NCBI RefSeq assembly: GCF_000020685.1
Contig: NC_012526.1
Coordinates: forward strand, 908,001-972,000
Length of the DNA: 64,000 bases
Reading direction: 5' to 3'
Source: Deinococcus deserti VCD115
GTDB taxonomy: Bacteria > Deinococcota > Deinococci > Deinococcales > Deinococcaceae
Shown: piece after piece, positions 17,535 to 28,212 of the stretch
How the letters are laid out: each line of letters opens with the position of its first letter
Numbering within the stretch: the stretch's first letter is position 1
Program-made: the position numbers and the translations under genes
The notes under the pieces: model-generated
The model's database searches: none
Seen by the model: the letters and a program-made list of their open reading frames with translations, nothing else
Told to the model about the DNA's origin: nothing

Positions 17535-17565
17535 CCCTGCTTTGTGCCTGATGCTCAGCTGGCAT

Positions 17566-17605
17566 GCCGCGCCCGGAATATCTGTCCGGGCGCGGCTCTT
17601 TTTTT
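17566..17605 (+). terminator. Attenuator terminator upstream of trpS
   Basis: A perfect 12-base inverted repeat GCCGCGCCCGGA (17566-17577) with TCCGGGCGCGGC (17585-17596), followed by a U-tract (TCTTTTTTT, 17597-17605), 24 bases before the trpS ATG. CCGGG at 17527-17531, just past the Trp codons, can pair with CCCGG at 17572-17576 inside the left arm, giving a candidate antiterminator. Confidence 0.85.
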
Positions 17606-17619
17606 GCCTCAGGCCTTAA

Positions 17620-18633
<1,014 letters not shown>

Positions 18634-18735
18634 ACTGCCCGGTTGCCCCCAACTGCACCCACGTTTCTTGAGTGTGGTCATGTTAACCTGGGAAGTGGAG
18701 GTCGGGCCAAGCCGCGCCCGGCGAAAACACGACAC

Positions 18736-19857
18736 ATGGACTACTACGAACTGCTGGGCGTCGCCAAAAGTGCGAGCGCCGATGAAATCAAAAGCGCCTA
18801 CCGCAAACTCGCCCTGAAGTATCACCCCGACCGCAACAAGGAAGCTGGTGCGGCCGAGAAGTTCACCCAGATCAACGAGGCCTACGCGGTGCTCAGCGAT
18901 GCCGAGAAGCGCGCCCACTATGACCGATTCGGCACTGCGCCCGGTGCCGGGATGCCGGGTGGTGACCCCTTCGGCGGCATGGGCGGCGCAGGGTTCGACC
19001 CCATGGACATCTTCGAGCAGCTGTTCGGCGGGGCCGTGGGAGGACGCACCCGGCGCGGTCCGGCGCGCGGCGACGACCTGGAAACCGAGGCCCACATCTC
19101 GCTGCTGCAGGCCCGGGCAGGAGAGGAAATCGAGGTCACGGTGGACCGCCTGCGCGAGTGCGAGCACTGTCACGGCTCCCGCAGTGAGCCCGGCGGCAAG
19201 CCGCCCAAGACCTGTGCGACCTGCGCCGGGGCAGGGGCAGTCCGCGCTCAGGCCCGCACCATTTTCGGCATTGTCGAGACGCAGCAGCCCTGCCCCACCT
19301 GCCGGGGCGAGGGGCAGATCATAGAGGACCCCTGCACGGTCTGCAAAGGCCGTGGGCGCACGTTGAAGGCCGACACGGTGAAAGTCAAGCTGCCCAAGGG
19401 AATCGACGAGGGTTACCGCATCCGCGTGGCCGGCATGGGCAACGAGGGCCCGGGAGGCAACGGCGACCTGTACGTGCATATCGAGATGGAGCCCCACCCG
19501 GACCTGCGCCGTGAGCAGGAGCACCTGATTCACACGGCCCGCATTGGCTTTGCCAAAGCTGCCCTGGGCGGCCAGCTGACGGTCCCAACCCTGGACGGCC
19601 CGCAGGTGATTGAGGTTAAAGCCGGCACTCAGCACGGAGACCTGCACCGGCTGGCAGGGCAGGGTATGCCCCGCCTTCAGGGACGTGGCAATGGTGACCT
19701 GATCGTGGAGTACGAGATTGCCGTGCCCAAGCCTTCGCAACTGAGTACCGAAGCCCGCGAGGCACTGCTGGCCTATGCGCGGGCAATGGGCGACGAGGTG
19801 AACGACCGCCAAGAGAGCCTGTTCGACAAGGTCGGCAAAATTTTCCACGGAAAGTAA
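18736..19857 (+). CDS. dnaJ: Chaperone DnaJ (Hsp40)
   Basis: A 373-residue type I J-protein, co-chaperone of DnaK. The J domain (residues 1-70) has the HPD motif in KYHPDRN; a Gly/Phe-rich linker ([20 protein letters not shown]) follows; the zinc region has four CxxCxG repeats (CEHCHGS, CATCAGA, CPTCRGE, CTVCKGR, about residues 138-205); the C-terminal substrate-binding domains end with [13 protein letters not shown]. The ATG at 18736 matches the family start (MDYYELLGV). No dnaK or grpE is in the window, so this may be a second, stand-alone dnaJ. Confidence 0.95.
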   Translation: MDYYELLGVAKSASADEIKSAYRKLALKYHPDRNKEAGAAEKFTQINEAYAVLSDAEKRAHYDRFGTAPGAGMPGGDPFGGMGGAGFDPMDIFEQLFGGAVGGRTRRGPARGDDLETEAHISLLQARAGEEIEVTVDRLRECEHCHGSRSEPGGKPPKTCATCAGAGAVRAQARTIFGIVETQQPCPTCRGEGQIIEDPCTVCKGRGRTLKADTVKVKLPKGIDEGYRIRVAGMGNEGPGGNGDLYVHIEMEPHPDLRREQEHLIHTARIGFAKAALGGQLTVPTLDGPQVIEVKAGTQHGDLHRLAGQGMPRLQGRGNGDLIVEYEIAVPKPSQLSTEAREALLAYARAMGDEVNDRQESLFDKVGKIFHGK

Positions 19858-19879
19858 AACAGTTCAGAGGTATTGCAAA

Positions 19880-19904
19880 GGGGAGGCACGCCAAGCGCCT
19901 CCCC
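19880..19904. terminator. Bidirectional intrinsic terminator
   Basis: GGGGAGGC, a 9-base loop, GCCTCCCC, between the convergent dnaJ and flavoprotein genes. Confidence 0.78.
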
Positions 19905-19915
19905 CTCGTCCGGAT

Positions 19916-21352
19916 TTACGGCACCTCGTGGATTCCGAATTCGTCCCGCAGCGCAGTGAGGGCGGCGTGATGCCCGGCCATGCCATGAACTCCACCACCG
20001 GGGGGCGTGCTGCTGCTGCACAGATACCAGCCTCGCAGCGGTGTGCGGTAGGGAGTCAGACCCAGGGTGGGCCGGGCCAGCAGCCCCCAGAGCGTGCCTG
20101 CTCCACCGTTGACGTCACCACCGCGGAAAACCGGGCTGAACGCTTCCAGGGCGGGAGCGGTTGTGACGTGCCTCGCCCTGACCCGCTGGCCAAAGCCCGG
20201 CGCAAAGCGTTCGATCTGGGCTTCGACCACACCGCTGATATCAGCGCTGCTGCCATGCGGCACGTGGGCATAGGCCCAGAAGGTGTGGCCGCCAGCAGGA
20301 GCACGGCTGGGGTCAAACCGGGTGTGCTGTGAGGCCAGGACGTACGGCCGGGCTGAGACGCCTGAATGCAGTCCAGCTTCCGACGTCCGCACCTCCTGTT
20401 CAGGTCCACCCAGATGCAGGGTGCCGGCGCGGTTCATACGGGGGTCAGCCCAGGGCACCGGGCCTTCCAGGGCGTAATCGAATTTCTGCACGCCCGCTCC
20501 GTAACGGTACCGGCCCAGCGCCTCGCGGTAGGGCGCTGGGGCACGGTCTCCAAGCAGGTTCAGCAGCACCTGAGGACTGCTGTCCACCAGGACAACCCGC
20601 GCCTCTGGCAGGTCGGCGGGCTTATGAACGGTCACGCCAGTCAGAACCTCTCCACCTAAAAAGTGCAGGTACGCGCAGAGGGCGTCCGGAATGGCCTGGG
20701 CACCACCTCTCGGAAACGGCCACCCCACAGCGTGCGCCAGGACACCCAGCACAAGGGTCGCTGCCGCCGTACCGGGTGTTGAAAGGGGCAGGGCCGTGTG
20801 CGCCGCAAGACCGGCCCACAGCGCCCGGGCCTCTGGCGTGCGGAACAACGCGTGTCCTGTCAGGTCTGCAGAAGGTAAACCCCGGAGTCCAAAGCGTGCC
20901 AGGGTCAGGGGATGGGAAGGCACCCGAATAAGCGGCCGCAGGATGTCGTGCAGGAGGCCTTCCCAGTCCTGGAGCAGAGGAGCCATCAGGCGCCGGTAGG
21001 CAAACCCGTCGGAGCCGAGGGCGTCGACCGTGGCATCCAGGCTACGTTCCAGCGTGACCGTGTGGCTGGGCGACAGGGCGTGGGCAACCGGCGCTGCGGG
21101 GTGAATCCAGTCCAGCCCGAACGCATGCAGTGGCCACCTCCGGAACGCGGGACTGGCAATTGCCAGCGGATGAATCGCCGACCCCACGTCATGCACGAAA
21201 CCTGGCAGCGTCAGTGCCGCGCTGCTGACTCCGCCACCGGGCCGGGCATGTGCTTCCAGAACCTGGACCCTGAGTCCAGCGCGCGCCAGGGTGACAGCAG
21301 CCGCCAGCCCATTGGGACCGGCGCCCACCACCACCGCATCAAGCCGGGTCAT
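19916..21352 (-). CDS. FAD-dependent oxidoreductase, phytoene-desaturase (CrtI)-like
   Basis: A 478-residue flavoprotein. The N-terminal dinucleotide fold ([20 protein letters not shown], residues 7-26) is followed by [14 protein letters not shown], and the C-terminus has the CrtI-like closing motif ([20 protein letters not shown], about residues 444-463). This superfamily includes carotenoid desaturases, ketolases and retinol saturases; no carotenoid gene adjoins it, so the substrate is open. A TAGGCT hexamer sits 6 bases before the ATG (leaderless). Confidence 0.85.
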   Translation of the reverse strand: MTRLDAVVVGAGPNGLAAAVTLARAGLRVQVLEAHARPGGGVSSAALTLPGFVHDVGSAIHPLAIASPAFRRWPLHAFGLDWIHPAAPVAHALSPSHTVTLERSLDATVDALGSDGFAYRRLMAPLLQDWEGLLHDILRPLIRVPSHPLTLARFGLRGLPSADLTGHALFRTPEARALWAGLAAHTALPLSTPGTAAATLVLGVLAHAVGWPFPRGGAQAIPDALCAYLHFLGGEVLTGVTVHKPADLPEARVVLVDSSPQVLLNLLGDRAPAPYREALGRYRYGAGVQKFDYALEGPVPWADPRMNRAGTLHLGGPEQEVRTSEAGLHSGVSARPYVLASQHTRFDPSRAPAGGHTFWAYAHVPHGSSADISGVVEAQIERFAPGFGQRVRARHVTTAPALEAFSPVFRGGDVNGGAGTLWGLLARPTLGLTPYRTPLRGWYLCSSSTPPGGGVHGMAGHHAALTALRDEFGIHEVP

Positions 21353-21682
21353 GCGCTCAGCCTAGAGCACCCACCAAAAAAACAGCATGTTCCGGGCACT
21401 GAAGCGTCTGGAAGATGCCAGGCAGGCCTGAAGAAGGTGACCAGAGGCTGTCCAGCAACCACTTCCCGGCGCGTGACCTATAAAGTTGCACGCCTGCAAC
21501 TGTGCCTGAGGCTCTATGTCGTGTGAACCGCTGTCTTTGGCCGTTCAGGGCCGGCGCTTTGGCAGCAATCAGACGACCCAGCTTCAGCCAGCCCGGACCG
21601 GAGCACTCTGACGCGTCCCGACCGGCGATCTGCATGCCTCTGTCATGAGGGTGCCCTCGTCGGGTTATGGAGTGCTGGCCCC
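21353..21682. other. 330-base intergenic stretch
   Basis: No gene supported. It contains the leaderless -10 for the flavoprotein (minus strand, 21359-21364) and an isolated palindrome, AGTTGCA-4-TGCAACT (21484-21501), next to a TATAAA-like run, which looks like an operator but has no gene close by in either direction. Confidence 0.5.
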
Positions 21683-22459
21683 CTAACGCCGCAGAAGTTC
21701 AATGTCTCCAGCACTTCCTTTGAGCGTCAGGTGCTGTGCTGTGCGTGTGATGGTCAGTGGTGTGTTCAGAACCTGAATCAACGCACCTTCCTGTTCGTTC
21801 AGTGCTGGCGCGCAGTCCAGACGTGTAGTTCCTGCCGTGGTGAAGGTCACCACAGGTCCGGCCTGCTGCAGGGTTCCAAAGATGCGGTTGCAGCCGGTGG
21901 TTCCGCTGAACTGGCGGAGATTCCGGTCAGTGCTCATCATGAAGTTGATGCTTGCCGGAGCAGCCAGCGCAACGGTACGTCCCCCTGGACTCAGCCGGGT
22001 CACGTTCCATTCTCCCTGCAGGTCTGGCGGAAGAATCGCTGGGCCGGTTCCTGCGGCGCGGAAAACCAGCCGGCCAGCCTTGCCGCTGAAGAGCGTCAAG
22101 GTCGAGTCCTTCAGCTCGTATCGCGTCACCTGCCGCAGAAGGTTGATGAACCCGTCCTCCTGGGCTGTGCGCTGCGCGTCCGTGCACGCCCGGCGGGACT
22201 GAACGACCGGGCCGAAATTCATGGCGTGCTTCAGAACACTGGCACGGGCGGAAAATGTATTGCAGCCGGTCTGGCCCACAACGCGGATTCCATTGAATTG
22301 CATGGTGGGGACCTGTGACAGCACAGCCTGGCGGTCGTCCATCACCATATTGGACAGTTCCCAGGTGACACCTTTTAACCCTGACGTGCCGGCTGATCCG
22401 GCAGCCTGTGCAGCGAATGGAATCACGTTCAGCAATGACAGCAAAAAGAAGTGTCGCAT
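21683..22459 (-). CDS. Secreted protein with two META/HslJ-type domains
   Basis: A 258-residue protein with a Sec signal peptide ([19 protein letters not shown]). Two copies of the META domain follow: the first with TWELSNMVM and GCNTFSARA and a later RRACTDAQ, the second with [12 protein letters not shown] and [10 protein letters not shown] and RLDCAPAL. Conserved GCN and Cys positions suggest one disulfide per domain. Family members (HslJ) are linked to envelope stress and novobiocin resistance; a structural or binding role is likely rather than catalysis. A Met three codons upstream is possible. Confidence 0.82.
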   Translation of the reverse strand: MRHFFLLSLLNVIPFAAQAAGSAGTSGLKGVTWELSNMVMDDRQAVLSQVPTMQFNGIRVVGQTGCNTFSARASVLKHAMNFGPVVQSRRACTDAQRTAQEDGFINLLRQVTRYELKDSTLTLFSGKAGRLVFRAAGTGPAILPPDLQGEWNVTRLSPGGRTVALAAPASINFMMSTDRNLRQFSGTTGCNRIFGTLQQAGPVVTFTTAGTTRLDCAPALNEQEGALIQVLNTPLTITRTAQHLTLKGSAGDIELLRR

Positions 22460-22672
22460 AAGACACATTTTATTGTTGGTCGCTCAAGGGCCGTGCCACA
22501 TATGAGGTTGTCCGGCGGAAAAGGACAATTGCGAAAGCAGAGAGAGGGAACCTGGGTGTTCCTGGGATGGGCACGCTCCTGGTCCATGACACCTGCCCTT
22601 ACAGACCGGTATGCTTCCATCGGTCACGCCTGGCGCGTTGCTCCATTCTTTATCCACCCGGAGGATTCCACC

Positions 22673-23668
22673 TTGTCCGTTCCCCACCGCCCGCCGACAA
22701 ACTCGCTCCAAAGCCGCCGCTCTCCGTTGCTGGTGTTTGCCGGTCAGAGTAACCGTCCCCTTGCCCAGGCGATCTGCGACAACCTGGGTGTTCCGCTGGG
22801 GCGCAGTGAAACCGTGAAATTCACCAACGACAACCTGATCGTTCACTATGAGGAGTCCCTGCGCGAGGGCGACGTCTTTATCGTGCAGACCTTCTCCACA
22901 CCGGTCAGTGACGCGATTATGGAATTGATGCTGATGATCGACGCAGCCAAAAGTGCGAGCGCCGGGCGGGTTACAGCGGTCATTCCCTACTACTCCTATG
23001 CGCGCAGCGACAAAAAGGACAGCCCGCGCATCTCCATCGCGGGTCGCCTCGTGGCAGACCTGCTGCAGGAAGCCGGCGCGGACCGCATCCTGACCATGAC
23101 GCTGCATGCGCCGCAGGTTCACGGGTTTTTCAAGGTCCCGGTGGATCACCTCTCGGCGGATCTGGTGCTCAGCGAGCACTTCAAGAAGTGTGTTCCTGAC
23201 GCGCACGACGGCGTGGTACTGGCGCCGGACGCGGGTAGCATCAAGCGGGCCTCACAGATCGCCCGCCGCCTCGACAGCGGTCTGGCCATGATCGACAAGG
23301 AGCGCCTGTCGGATACCGAAGTGCGTCCCCGCGCCCTGATCGGTGATGTGAAGGGCAAGACGGTATTTATCGTCGATGACGAGATCAGCACGGCCGGTTC
23401 TCTGGTGGAAACAGTGAACATTGCCCGGGAAATGGGTGCCAAGGATGTCTACGTTGCAGTGACGCACGGGGTCTATACCGGGCCTGCCATCCAGCGGATT
23501 GCGGGGCTGGATGTCACCCAGGTGGCCAGCTGCAATACCGTTCATGTGCCGGAGTCCAAGATCGAGGGGGCCAACGGGCGTCTTGCCGTGCTGGATGTCG
23601 CGCCGCTGTTCGCCAACGCGATCCGCAACATTCATACCGGCGACAGCGTCAGCACCCTGTTCAGCTGA
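22673..23668 (+). CDS. prs: Ribose-phosphate pyrophosphokinase (PRPP synthetase)
   Basis: A 331-residue class I enzyme making PRPP from ribose-5-phosphate and ATP for nucleotide, His and Trp synthesis. Landmarks are [20 protein letters not shown] near the start, the flexible loop [16 protein letters not shown] (about residue 105), [10 protein letters not shown], the PRPP-binding loop [13 protein letters not shown] (about 230) and the terminal [16 protein letters not shown]. It starts at TTG with GGAGG 8 bases upstream; the reading frame extends 74 codons further 5' but without coding character. Confidence 0.93.
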   Translation: MSVPHRPPTNSLQSRRSPLLVFAGQSNRPLAQAICDNLGVPLGRSETVKFTNDNLIVHYEESLREGDVFIVQTFSTPVSDAIMELMLMIDAAKSASAGRVTAVIPYYSYARSDKKDSPRISIAGRLVADLLQEAGADRILTMTLHAPQVHGFFKVPVDHLSADLVLSEHFKKCVPDAHDGVVLAPDAGSIKRASQIARRLDSGLAMIDKERLSDTEVRPRALIGDVKGKTVFIVDDEISTAGSLVETVNIAREMGAKDVYVAVTHGVYTGPAIQRIAGLDVTQVASCNTVHVPESKIEGANGRLAVLDVAPLFANAIRNIHTGDSVSTLFS

Positions 23669-23680
23669 AGCTTGCTGAAA

Positions 23681-23713
23681 GGAGGGGCGGGGGAGTCATT
23701 CCTCCGCCTTTTT
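23681..23713 (+). terminator. Intrinsic terminator after prs
   Basis: A GGAGG/GGCGG-rich left arm pairs with CCTCCGCC (23701-23708), followed by TTTTT. Confidence 0.8.
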
Positions 23714-23720
23714 CTGCTGT

Positions 23721-24082
23721 CGGTGCGAACTTCAGGGAACGTGACTGAGCAGCGGCTGGCGGACACTCGCACCAGGGCTTGAGTTTCGCGCCTTTGGCCG
23801 GTGTACCAGATCCTATCGATGGCCGCGGATCAAGGGGAATCCAAGGCGCTCACATGTGTTGGTGACTGCGGTCCGCCCAAGGTGCATCAGGGCCTCAGCA
23901 ATCGTTTGAGAAAGGTGGGGTACCTGGTTGCGGCCAGAGCTGATGGTTGCTGGTGCTGGCCTTCGTTCCTGCATGCCTTCTGGGACCAGCTGCTGATTCC
24001 TGCTTTACAGCGCGGATTAAAGTCTGCGACCGGTGCTGGGGGTCCTTGCGTAACAGCGCAGGCCAGCAGAGACCGGGCGGGG
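23721..24082. other. 360-base stretch without a supported gene
   Basis: Open frames exist on the plus strand, but their composition (Cys/Trp/Gly-rich, no family resemblance) and lack of a ribosome site or -10 spacing argue against translation. The 3' end of this stretch leads into the TATGCT -10 of the next gene (24083-24088). Confidence 0.5.
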
Positions 24083-24095
24083 TATGCTGCTAGGC

Positions 24096-24464
24096 ATGGG
24101 ATTCCTGCTGAGGTTGCTGGTGACAGCTCTGGCCCTGTACCTGCTGGCCCGGGTCTATAGCGGCGTCACTTTTGCGCCGGGCGCTGGGGTGGTCAGTATC
24201 CTGATTGCCGCGCTTGTCATGGGGATCGTCAATGCGCTCATCCGGCCGGTACTGCTGCTGCTCAGCCTGCCGATCACTATCCTGACGCTGGGCCTGTTCA
24301 CGCTGGTGGTCAACGCGGTTGTGCTTCTGATCGTGGCCGCTGTGACAGCCCTGGATGTCGCCGGCTTTGGAGCCGCTTTCATTGGCGCATTGCTGCTGAC
24401 CATCATCTCTTGGGTGTTGGACGCCATTGTGGGCGCGCTGGGCCTGGACGGTGGGCGCGATTAA
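24096..24464 (+). CDS. PF04020-type four-helix membrane protein ('phage holin family')
   Basis: A 122-residue protein with four hydrophobic helices and the family core GVVSILIAALVMGIVNALIR PVLLLLSLP (broken here for length) then ITILTLGLFTLVVNAVVL. Despite the database name, chromosomal members such as YvlD are envelope proteins of unknown role and there is no phage context here. TATGCT lies 7 bases before the ATG (leaderless), which selects this ATG over one four codons earlier. Its 3' end overlaps the panC start by 14 bases. Confidence 0.82.
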   Translation: MGFLLRLLVTALALYLLARVYSGVTFAPGAGVVSILIAALVMGIVNALIRPVLLLLSLPITILTLGLFTLVVNAVVLLIVAAVTALDVAGFGAAFIGALLLTIISWVLDAIVGALGLDGGRD

Positions 24465-25338
24465 GACCCCAATTCTGATCACATCTACCGAAGAGCTGCG
24501 TACCGCGTTGACCGGAGCAGGTGAAATCGGCTTCGTGCCGACGATGGGCTATCTGCACGAAGGTCATGCCACCCTGATTCGCCGGGCCCGGCAGGACCAT
24601 CCAGGTGGGCGCGTGGTGGTCAGCGTGTTTATCAACCCCATGCAGTTCGGACCTTCTGAGGACCTCAGCCGCTATCCGCGCAACCTGGAAGGCGACCTGC
24701 AAGTGGCCGGGCAGGCCGGCGCAGACATCGTGTTTCACCCCAACGCTGCTCAGATGTATCCCGAAGGCTTCAGCACGCGGGTGAGCGTCTCGGGCGTGAG
24801 TGAGCCGCTGGACGGCGCTGCACGCCCCGGACATTTCACAGGGGTGACCACCGTGGTCCTGAAGCTTCTGAATATGGTGCGCCCCGACCGGGCGTACTTT
24901 GGAGAGAAGGACTGGCAGCAGCTGGCGGTTGTGCGCCGCATGGTGACTGACCTGAATGTGCCGGTGCAGGTGGTTGGCGTGCCCACCGTCCGGGACCCCT
25001 CCGGACTGGCGCTAAGCAGCCGCAACAGTTATCTCAGCGACGAGCAGAAGGCGCGGGCTGCTGTCCTCGCACGCGCGCTTAGGGCGGTGCAGGCCGCGTT
25101 TGCTGCCGGAGAACGCCACACACAGGCACTACAGCAGGCGGGCCTGGACATTCTGGCTGCAGACAGTGAAGTCACCCTGGACTATCTCAGTGTGGTCAAC
25201 AGTCATCTCCAGGAAACGGAACTCGTCAGCCCCGATCCCCTCAACCGTGTCCTGGTCGCTGCGCGGATGTTCGGTGTGCGCCTGATCGATAACCTGCCGC
25301 TGGACCAGGGTCCAGATGACATTGGGAGGAATGTATGA
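24451..25338 (+). CDS. panC: Pantothenate synthetase (pantoate-beta-alanine ligase)
   Basis: A 295-residue enzyme joining pantoate and beta-alanine with ATP, a step to CoA. Typical motifs are FVPTMGYLHEGHATLI (HxGH nucleotide site, about residue 30), VVSVFINPMQFGPSEDL, the GHFTGVTTVV loop, YFGEKDWQQL and the KMSKS-like GLALSSRNSYLS (about 178). The GTG at 24451 is the likely start, within the 3' end of the preceding gene. Its stop overlaps the pilT ATG (ATGA), so the three genes form a tightly coupled chain. Confidence 0.93.
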   Translation: MGAIKTPILITSTEELRTALTGAGEIGFVPTMGYLHEGHATLIRRARQDHPGGRVVVSVFINPMQFGPSEDLSRYPRNLEGDLQVAGQAGADIVFHPNAAQMYPEGFSTRVSVSGVSEPLDGAARPGHFTGVTTVVLKLLNMVRPDRAYFGEKDWQQLAVVRRMVTDLNVPVQVVGVPTVRDPSGLALSSRNSYLSDEQKARAAVLARALRAVQAAFAAGERHTQALQQAGLDILAADSEVTLDYLSVVNSHLQETELVSPDPLNRVLVAARMFGVRLIDNLPLDQGPDDIGRNV

Positions 25339-26411
25339 CCCTCGAAGAACTGCTGCGCGAATTGCTGGCACACCGCGCTTCTGACATTCATCTTCAGGCG
25401 GGGAGTCCACCGATGGGCCGGATTGACGGCGCCCTGGTGCCTTTTGGCAGCGAGCCGCTGATGCCCCCTGATACCGAGGCCCTGGCTCAGACCATTCTGA
25501 ATTCGGAGCAGTGGGAAGATTTCGAATACCGTCAGGAGTTCGACACCTCCTATACGGCCCCAGGATTGGGACGCTTCCGCTGCAATGTATTCCGGCAGCG
25601 CGGGGCAGTGGGCGTGGTGATGCGTGTGGTGTCCGATGCGGTGCCAGGTTTCGAGACCCTGGGCCTGCCTGCCGACGTCATGCGTCATTTTTCGGATGCC
25701 CCTCGTGGTCTGGTGCTGGTCACCGGTCCGACCGGCAGTGGGAAGAGCACTACTCTGGCCAGTCTGATCGACCACATCAACCGGACCTACGCCTATAACA
25801 TCATCACCATTGAAGACCCTATCGAGATTCTGCACCGTAACAAGCGCAGTCTCGTGGTGCAGCGCGAGGTGGGCAACGATACCCGGGATTTCCGGACGGC
25901 GCTGAAGTACGCCATGCGTCAGGACCCGGATGTGATCATGATCGGGGAAATGCGTGACCGTGAGACGGTGGACGCTGCGCTGTCGGCCGCACAGACCGGC
26001 CACTTGGTGCTAAGCACGCTGCATACCCAGGATTCGGTCCGGACGGTCAACCGCATCATCGAGTTCTTCGCACCACACGAGCGCGAGCAGGTGCGGCTGC
26101 AGCTGGCAGAATCGTTGATCGGCATTGTCAGCCAGCGCCTGCTGCGCCGGGCAGACGGAGTCGGACGGGTACTTGCCAGCGAGATACTGCTGAACACGCC
26201 CCTCATTCAGGACTACATCCGTGACGAGGACCGTACGCCGTTGATCAAGGACGCCCTGATGGAAGATAACATCCGCGGCATGCATACCTTCGATCAGCAT
26301 CTGATGGAGTTGTATCAACACAACCTGATCACGTTAGAAGAGGCCACGGATGCAGCGACCAGCCCGCATGAGCTCAAGCTGATGGTCACTCGCTCGGGAT
26401 TCGCCTCGTAA
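25335..26411 (+). CDS. pilT: Type IV pilus retraction ATPase PilT
   Basis: A 358-residue hexameric ATPase for pilus disassembly, used in twitching and DNA uptake. Visible are the PAS-like N-domain (SDIHLQAGSPPMGRIDG), Walker A GPTGSGKST (about residue 132), the Asp box IITIEDPIEI, Walker B VIMIGEMRDRETV (about 200), the His box TGHLVLSTLHTQD and the C-terminal GMHTFDQHLMELY. Coupled to panC by an ATGA overlap. No other pilus gene is in the window. Confidence 0.93.
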   Translation: MTLEELLRELLAHRASDIHLQAGSPPMGRIDGALVPFGSEPLMPPDTEALAQTILNSEQWEDFEYRQEFDTSYTAPGLGRFRCNVFRQRGAVGVVMRVVSDAVPGFETLGLPADVMRHFSDAPRGLVLVTGPTGSGKSTTLASLIDHINRTYAYNIITIEDPIEILHRNKRSLVVQREVGNDTRDFRTALKYAMRQDPDVIMIGEMRDRETVDAALSAAQTGHLVLSTLHTQDSVRTVNRIIEFFAPHEREQVRLQLAESLIGIVSQRLLRRADGVGRVLASEILLNTPLIQDYIRDEDRTPLIKDALMEDNIRGMHTFDQHLMELYQHNLITLEEATDAATSPHELKLMVTRSGFAS

Positions 26412-26421
26412 AGAAGGGAGA

Positions 26422-26450
26422 ACGGCGCACCTGGACTTCGGGTGCGCCGT
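26422..26450 (+). terminator. Hairpin after pilT
   Basis: ACGGCGCACC pairing with GGTGCGCCGT over a 9-base loop. No T-tract follows, so termination strength is uncertain. Confidence 0.6.
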
Positions 26451-26536
26451 CCGGGGAGAACCGCTTTACCGGAACAGAGCATGGCTCCGTGGTCCTTTCA
26501 GGACCAGACCGGCTGGATAAGCCATGACTTCAACAA

Positions 26537-26572
26537 GCAGCACCAGACCGTATCGATACGGTCTGGTGCTGC
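26537..26572. repeat. 36-base perfect palindrome
   Basis: GCAGCACCAGACCGTATC is followed at once by its exact reverse complement, centred on ATCGAT between 26554 and 26555. It lies between the convergent pilT and amylase genes. It could act as a bidirectional terminator, although a zero-base loop and lack of a T-run on either side are unusual. Confidence 0.85.
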
Positions 26573-26592
26573 ACGGTTTGCAGTGCTGGTTT

Positions 26593-28212
26593 TTAACGTG
26601 CCTTGTAAATTGCAAACGATTTGGCAGGGAGGCTGACCGTCACGGAGCCGTTGCTGCTGGTCACCGTCGCGGGTGCGCCCTGTCCGGCCTGGTCGTCAAA
26701 GACACGGTTGGCCAGGTAGCTGCGGTCGGCACTGCTGATCGCCGTATTTCCGCCTATGTTGAGGGTCACGCTGGCCGAAGTGGCATTGTTGTTGAAGGCC
26801 ACAATCAGACGGCTGCCGGTGGTGCTGTCACTGTAGCCGCGGTAGAAGGCAAACACATTGGTGCCTCCGTTTGGACGCCACATTTCCGCGTAGGAACCCT
26901 TCCACAGACCGGGGTTATTGGTCCGGACGCTTGCCAGTTTCTGAACCAGGTTGAAGGTCAGCCCGGGGTTGGGCAGGAAGCCGCTGTAGGTTCCGCTGCG
27001 CCCTGTGCTGGTCCAGGCCCATGACGGCATGTCACGGCGGTTGTCGGGATCGCCGCCACCATACATTGCGATTTCGTTGCCGTAGTAGAGCTGAGGGATA
27101 CCCGGCAGGGTCATCAGGGCCCCCAGAGCCATATGGTAGCGGCGGCGAATTTCGTCCTCGGCGACACCAAATCCGGGCTCGTTGAGAAAGCGGGGCACAT
27201 CGTGGTTGTCCAGCAGGTTCACTGTCAGCAGGGCGCGGTTCAGGCCCAACGTACCCATGTAGTCCTGAACACTGCTGGCCAGGGTGTCCATGCTGCCAGC
27301 CTTGGCGATGCTGCTGACCAGAGCGCTGCGCAGCGGGAAATTGAAGGCGCTGTCAAAACCGGCGTCGTAGTAGGGCTTGATCTGCGAGGCACTGCCGGTC
27401 ACGAAGGCTTCGGCCAGCAGGAAGGTGTTTGGTCGGGAGTTGAGCACTCCGGGAATCCAGTTGTATTGCCAGTAGTTCATGGGCACGTGTTTGGCCGTGT
27501 CCATGCGGATTGCGTCAATTGCGTAGGTGCTGGTCCAGGTCTTGCTGAGATTGGTCAGATAGGTCGCGACCGCGCTGTCTTCCTGACGGAAGTCAGGCAG
27601 GCCTGCCAGCGGACAGTTGATGTCGTCGCCCGTACAGTCGCTGTGGAACCATGCCGGGTTGCTTTTGGTGACACTGGCGTTGTACCCGGCATGGTTGGCC
27701 ACCATGTCCATCATGTAACGCATGCCGTTGGTGTGCAGGTCGCTGATCAGGCCGCTGAGCTCGCTGCTCGTGCCCAGCTTGGGCTCTACAGCAAGGTCGC
27801 TGGGGTTTTTGAAGTTTGGCCAGTACCCGTGATACCCGCATGACGCCGAGGACGTTCCTGGATTAACCTCGGGGACCTGGGCGTAGACAGGGGTGGTCCA
27901 GAGGGTACCCGCACCCAGGCCCTTGATGTACGAAATTTTCTGCCGCAGACCCGACAGGTCACCTCCATGAAACTTGTAAGGCCAACTTTGGTCAAAGCAG
28001 TAGGGCTGGCCCAGGTTATCGTTGGAGGTAGTGCCATTGAAGAAACGGTCCGGCAGGGTCAGGTAGATGATCTGTTTGCGCCAGGTATCAATATTGGTCC
28101 CGCTGATGGCCTGTGAGCCCACAGAGGTTGCGGGACTGTCCGATGTGGAAGTGCTTCCACAGGCGGTAAGACCAAGAGAGAGGGCCAGCAGACTGCTCAG
28201 AGAACGCTTCAC
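26593..28212 (-). CDS. Secreted alpha-amylase family lipoprotein (GH13)
   Basis: A 539-residue glycoside hydrolase with a lipoprotein signal (MKRSLSSLLALSLGLTAC). The GH13 barrel motifs are present: DMVANHAG (region I, about residue 168), the nucleophile in AIDAIRMDTAKH (about 238), the acid/base in FLLAEAF (about 268) and NLLDNHDVPRF (region IV, about 336). A C-terminal beta domain follows (VFAFYRGYSDSTTGSRLIVA). It should cleave alpha-1,4 glucans outside the cytoplasmic membrane. The sugar-type ABC ATPase lies upstream, divergently transcribed, so uptake of the products may be linked. Confidence 0.92.
   Translation of the reverse strand: MKRSLSSLLALSLGLTACGSTSTSDSPATSVGSQAISGTNIDTWRKQIIYLTLPDRFFNGTTSNDNLGQPYCFDQSWPYKFHGGDLSGLRQKISYIKGLGAGTLWTTPVYAQVPEVNPGTSSASCGYHGYWPNFKNPSDLAVEPKLGTSSELSGLISDLHTNGMRYMMDMVANHAGYNASVTKSNPAWFHSDCTGDDINCPLAGLPDFRQEDSAVATYLTNLSKTWTSTYAIDAIRMDTAKHVPMNYWQYNWIPGVLNSRPNTFLLAEAFVTGSASQIKPYYDAGFDSAFNFPLRSALVSSIAKAGSMDTLASSVQDYMGTLGLNRALLTVNLLDNHDVPRFLNEPGFGVAEDEIRRRYHMALGALMTLPGIPQLYYGNEIAMYGGGDPDNRRDMPSWAWTSTGRSGTYSGFLPNPGLTFNLVQKLASVRTNNPGLWKGSYAEMWRPNGGTNVFAFYRGYSDSTTGSRLIVAFNNNATSASVTLNIGGNTAISSADRSYLANRVFDDQAGQGAPATVTSSNGSVTVSLPAKSFAIYKAR

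Noticed and set aside
18667..18673. CTTGAGT upstream of dnaJ as a HAIR (HspR) site
   Set aside because: Only one half-site fits; the expected ACTCAAG partner 7 bases on is absent, so no HspR control is claimed.
22451..22672. 74-codon N-terminal extension of PRPP synthetase
   Set aside because: No similarity to the family; TTG at 22673 has a well-placed GGAGG.
24096..24464. Prophage suggested by the 'phage holin family' protein
   Set aside because: No other phage genes, integrase or attachment sites nearby; chromosomal members of this membrane family are common.
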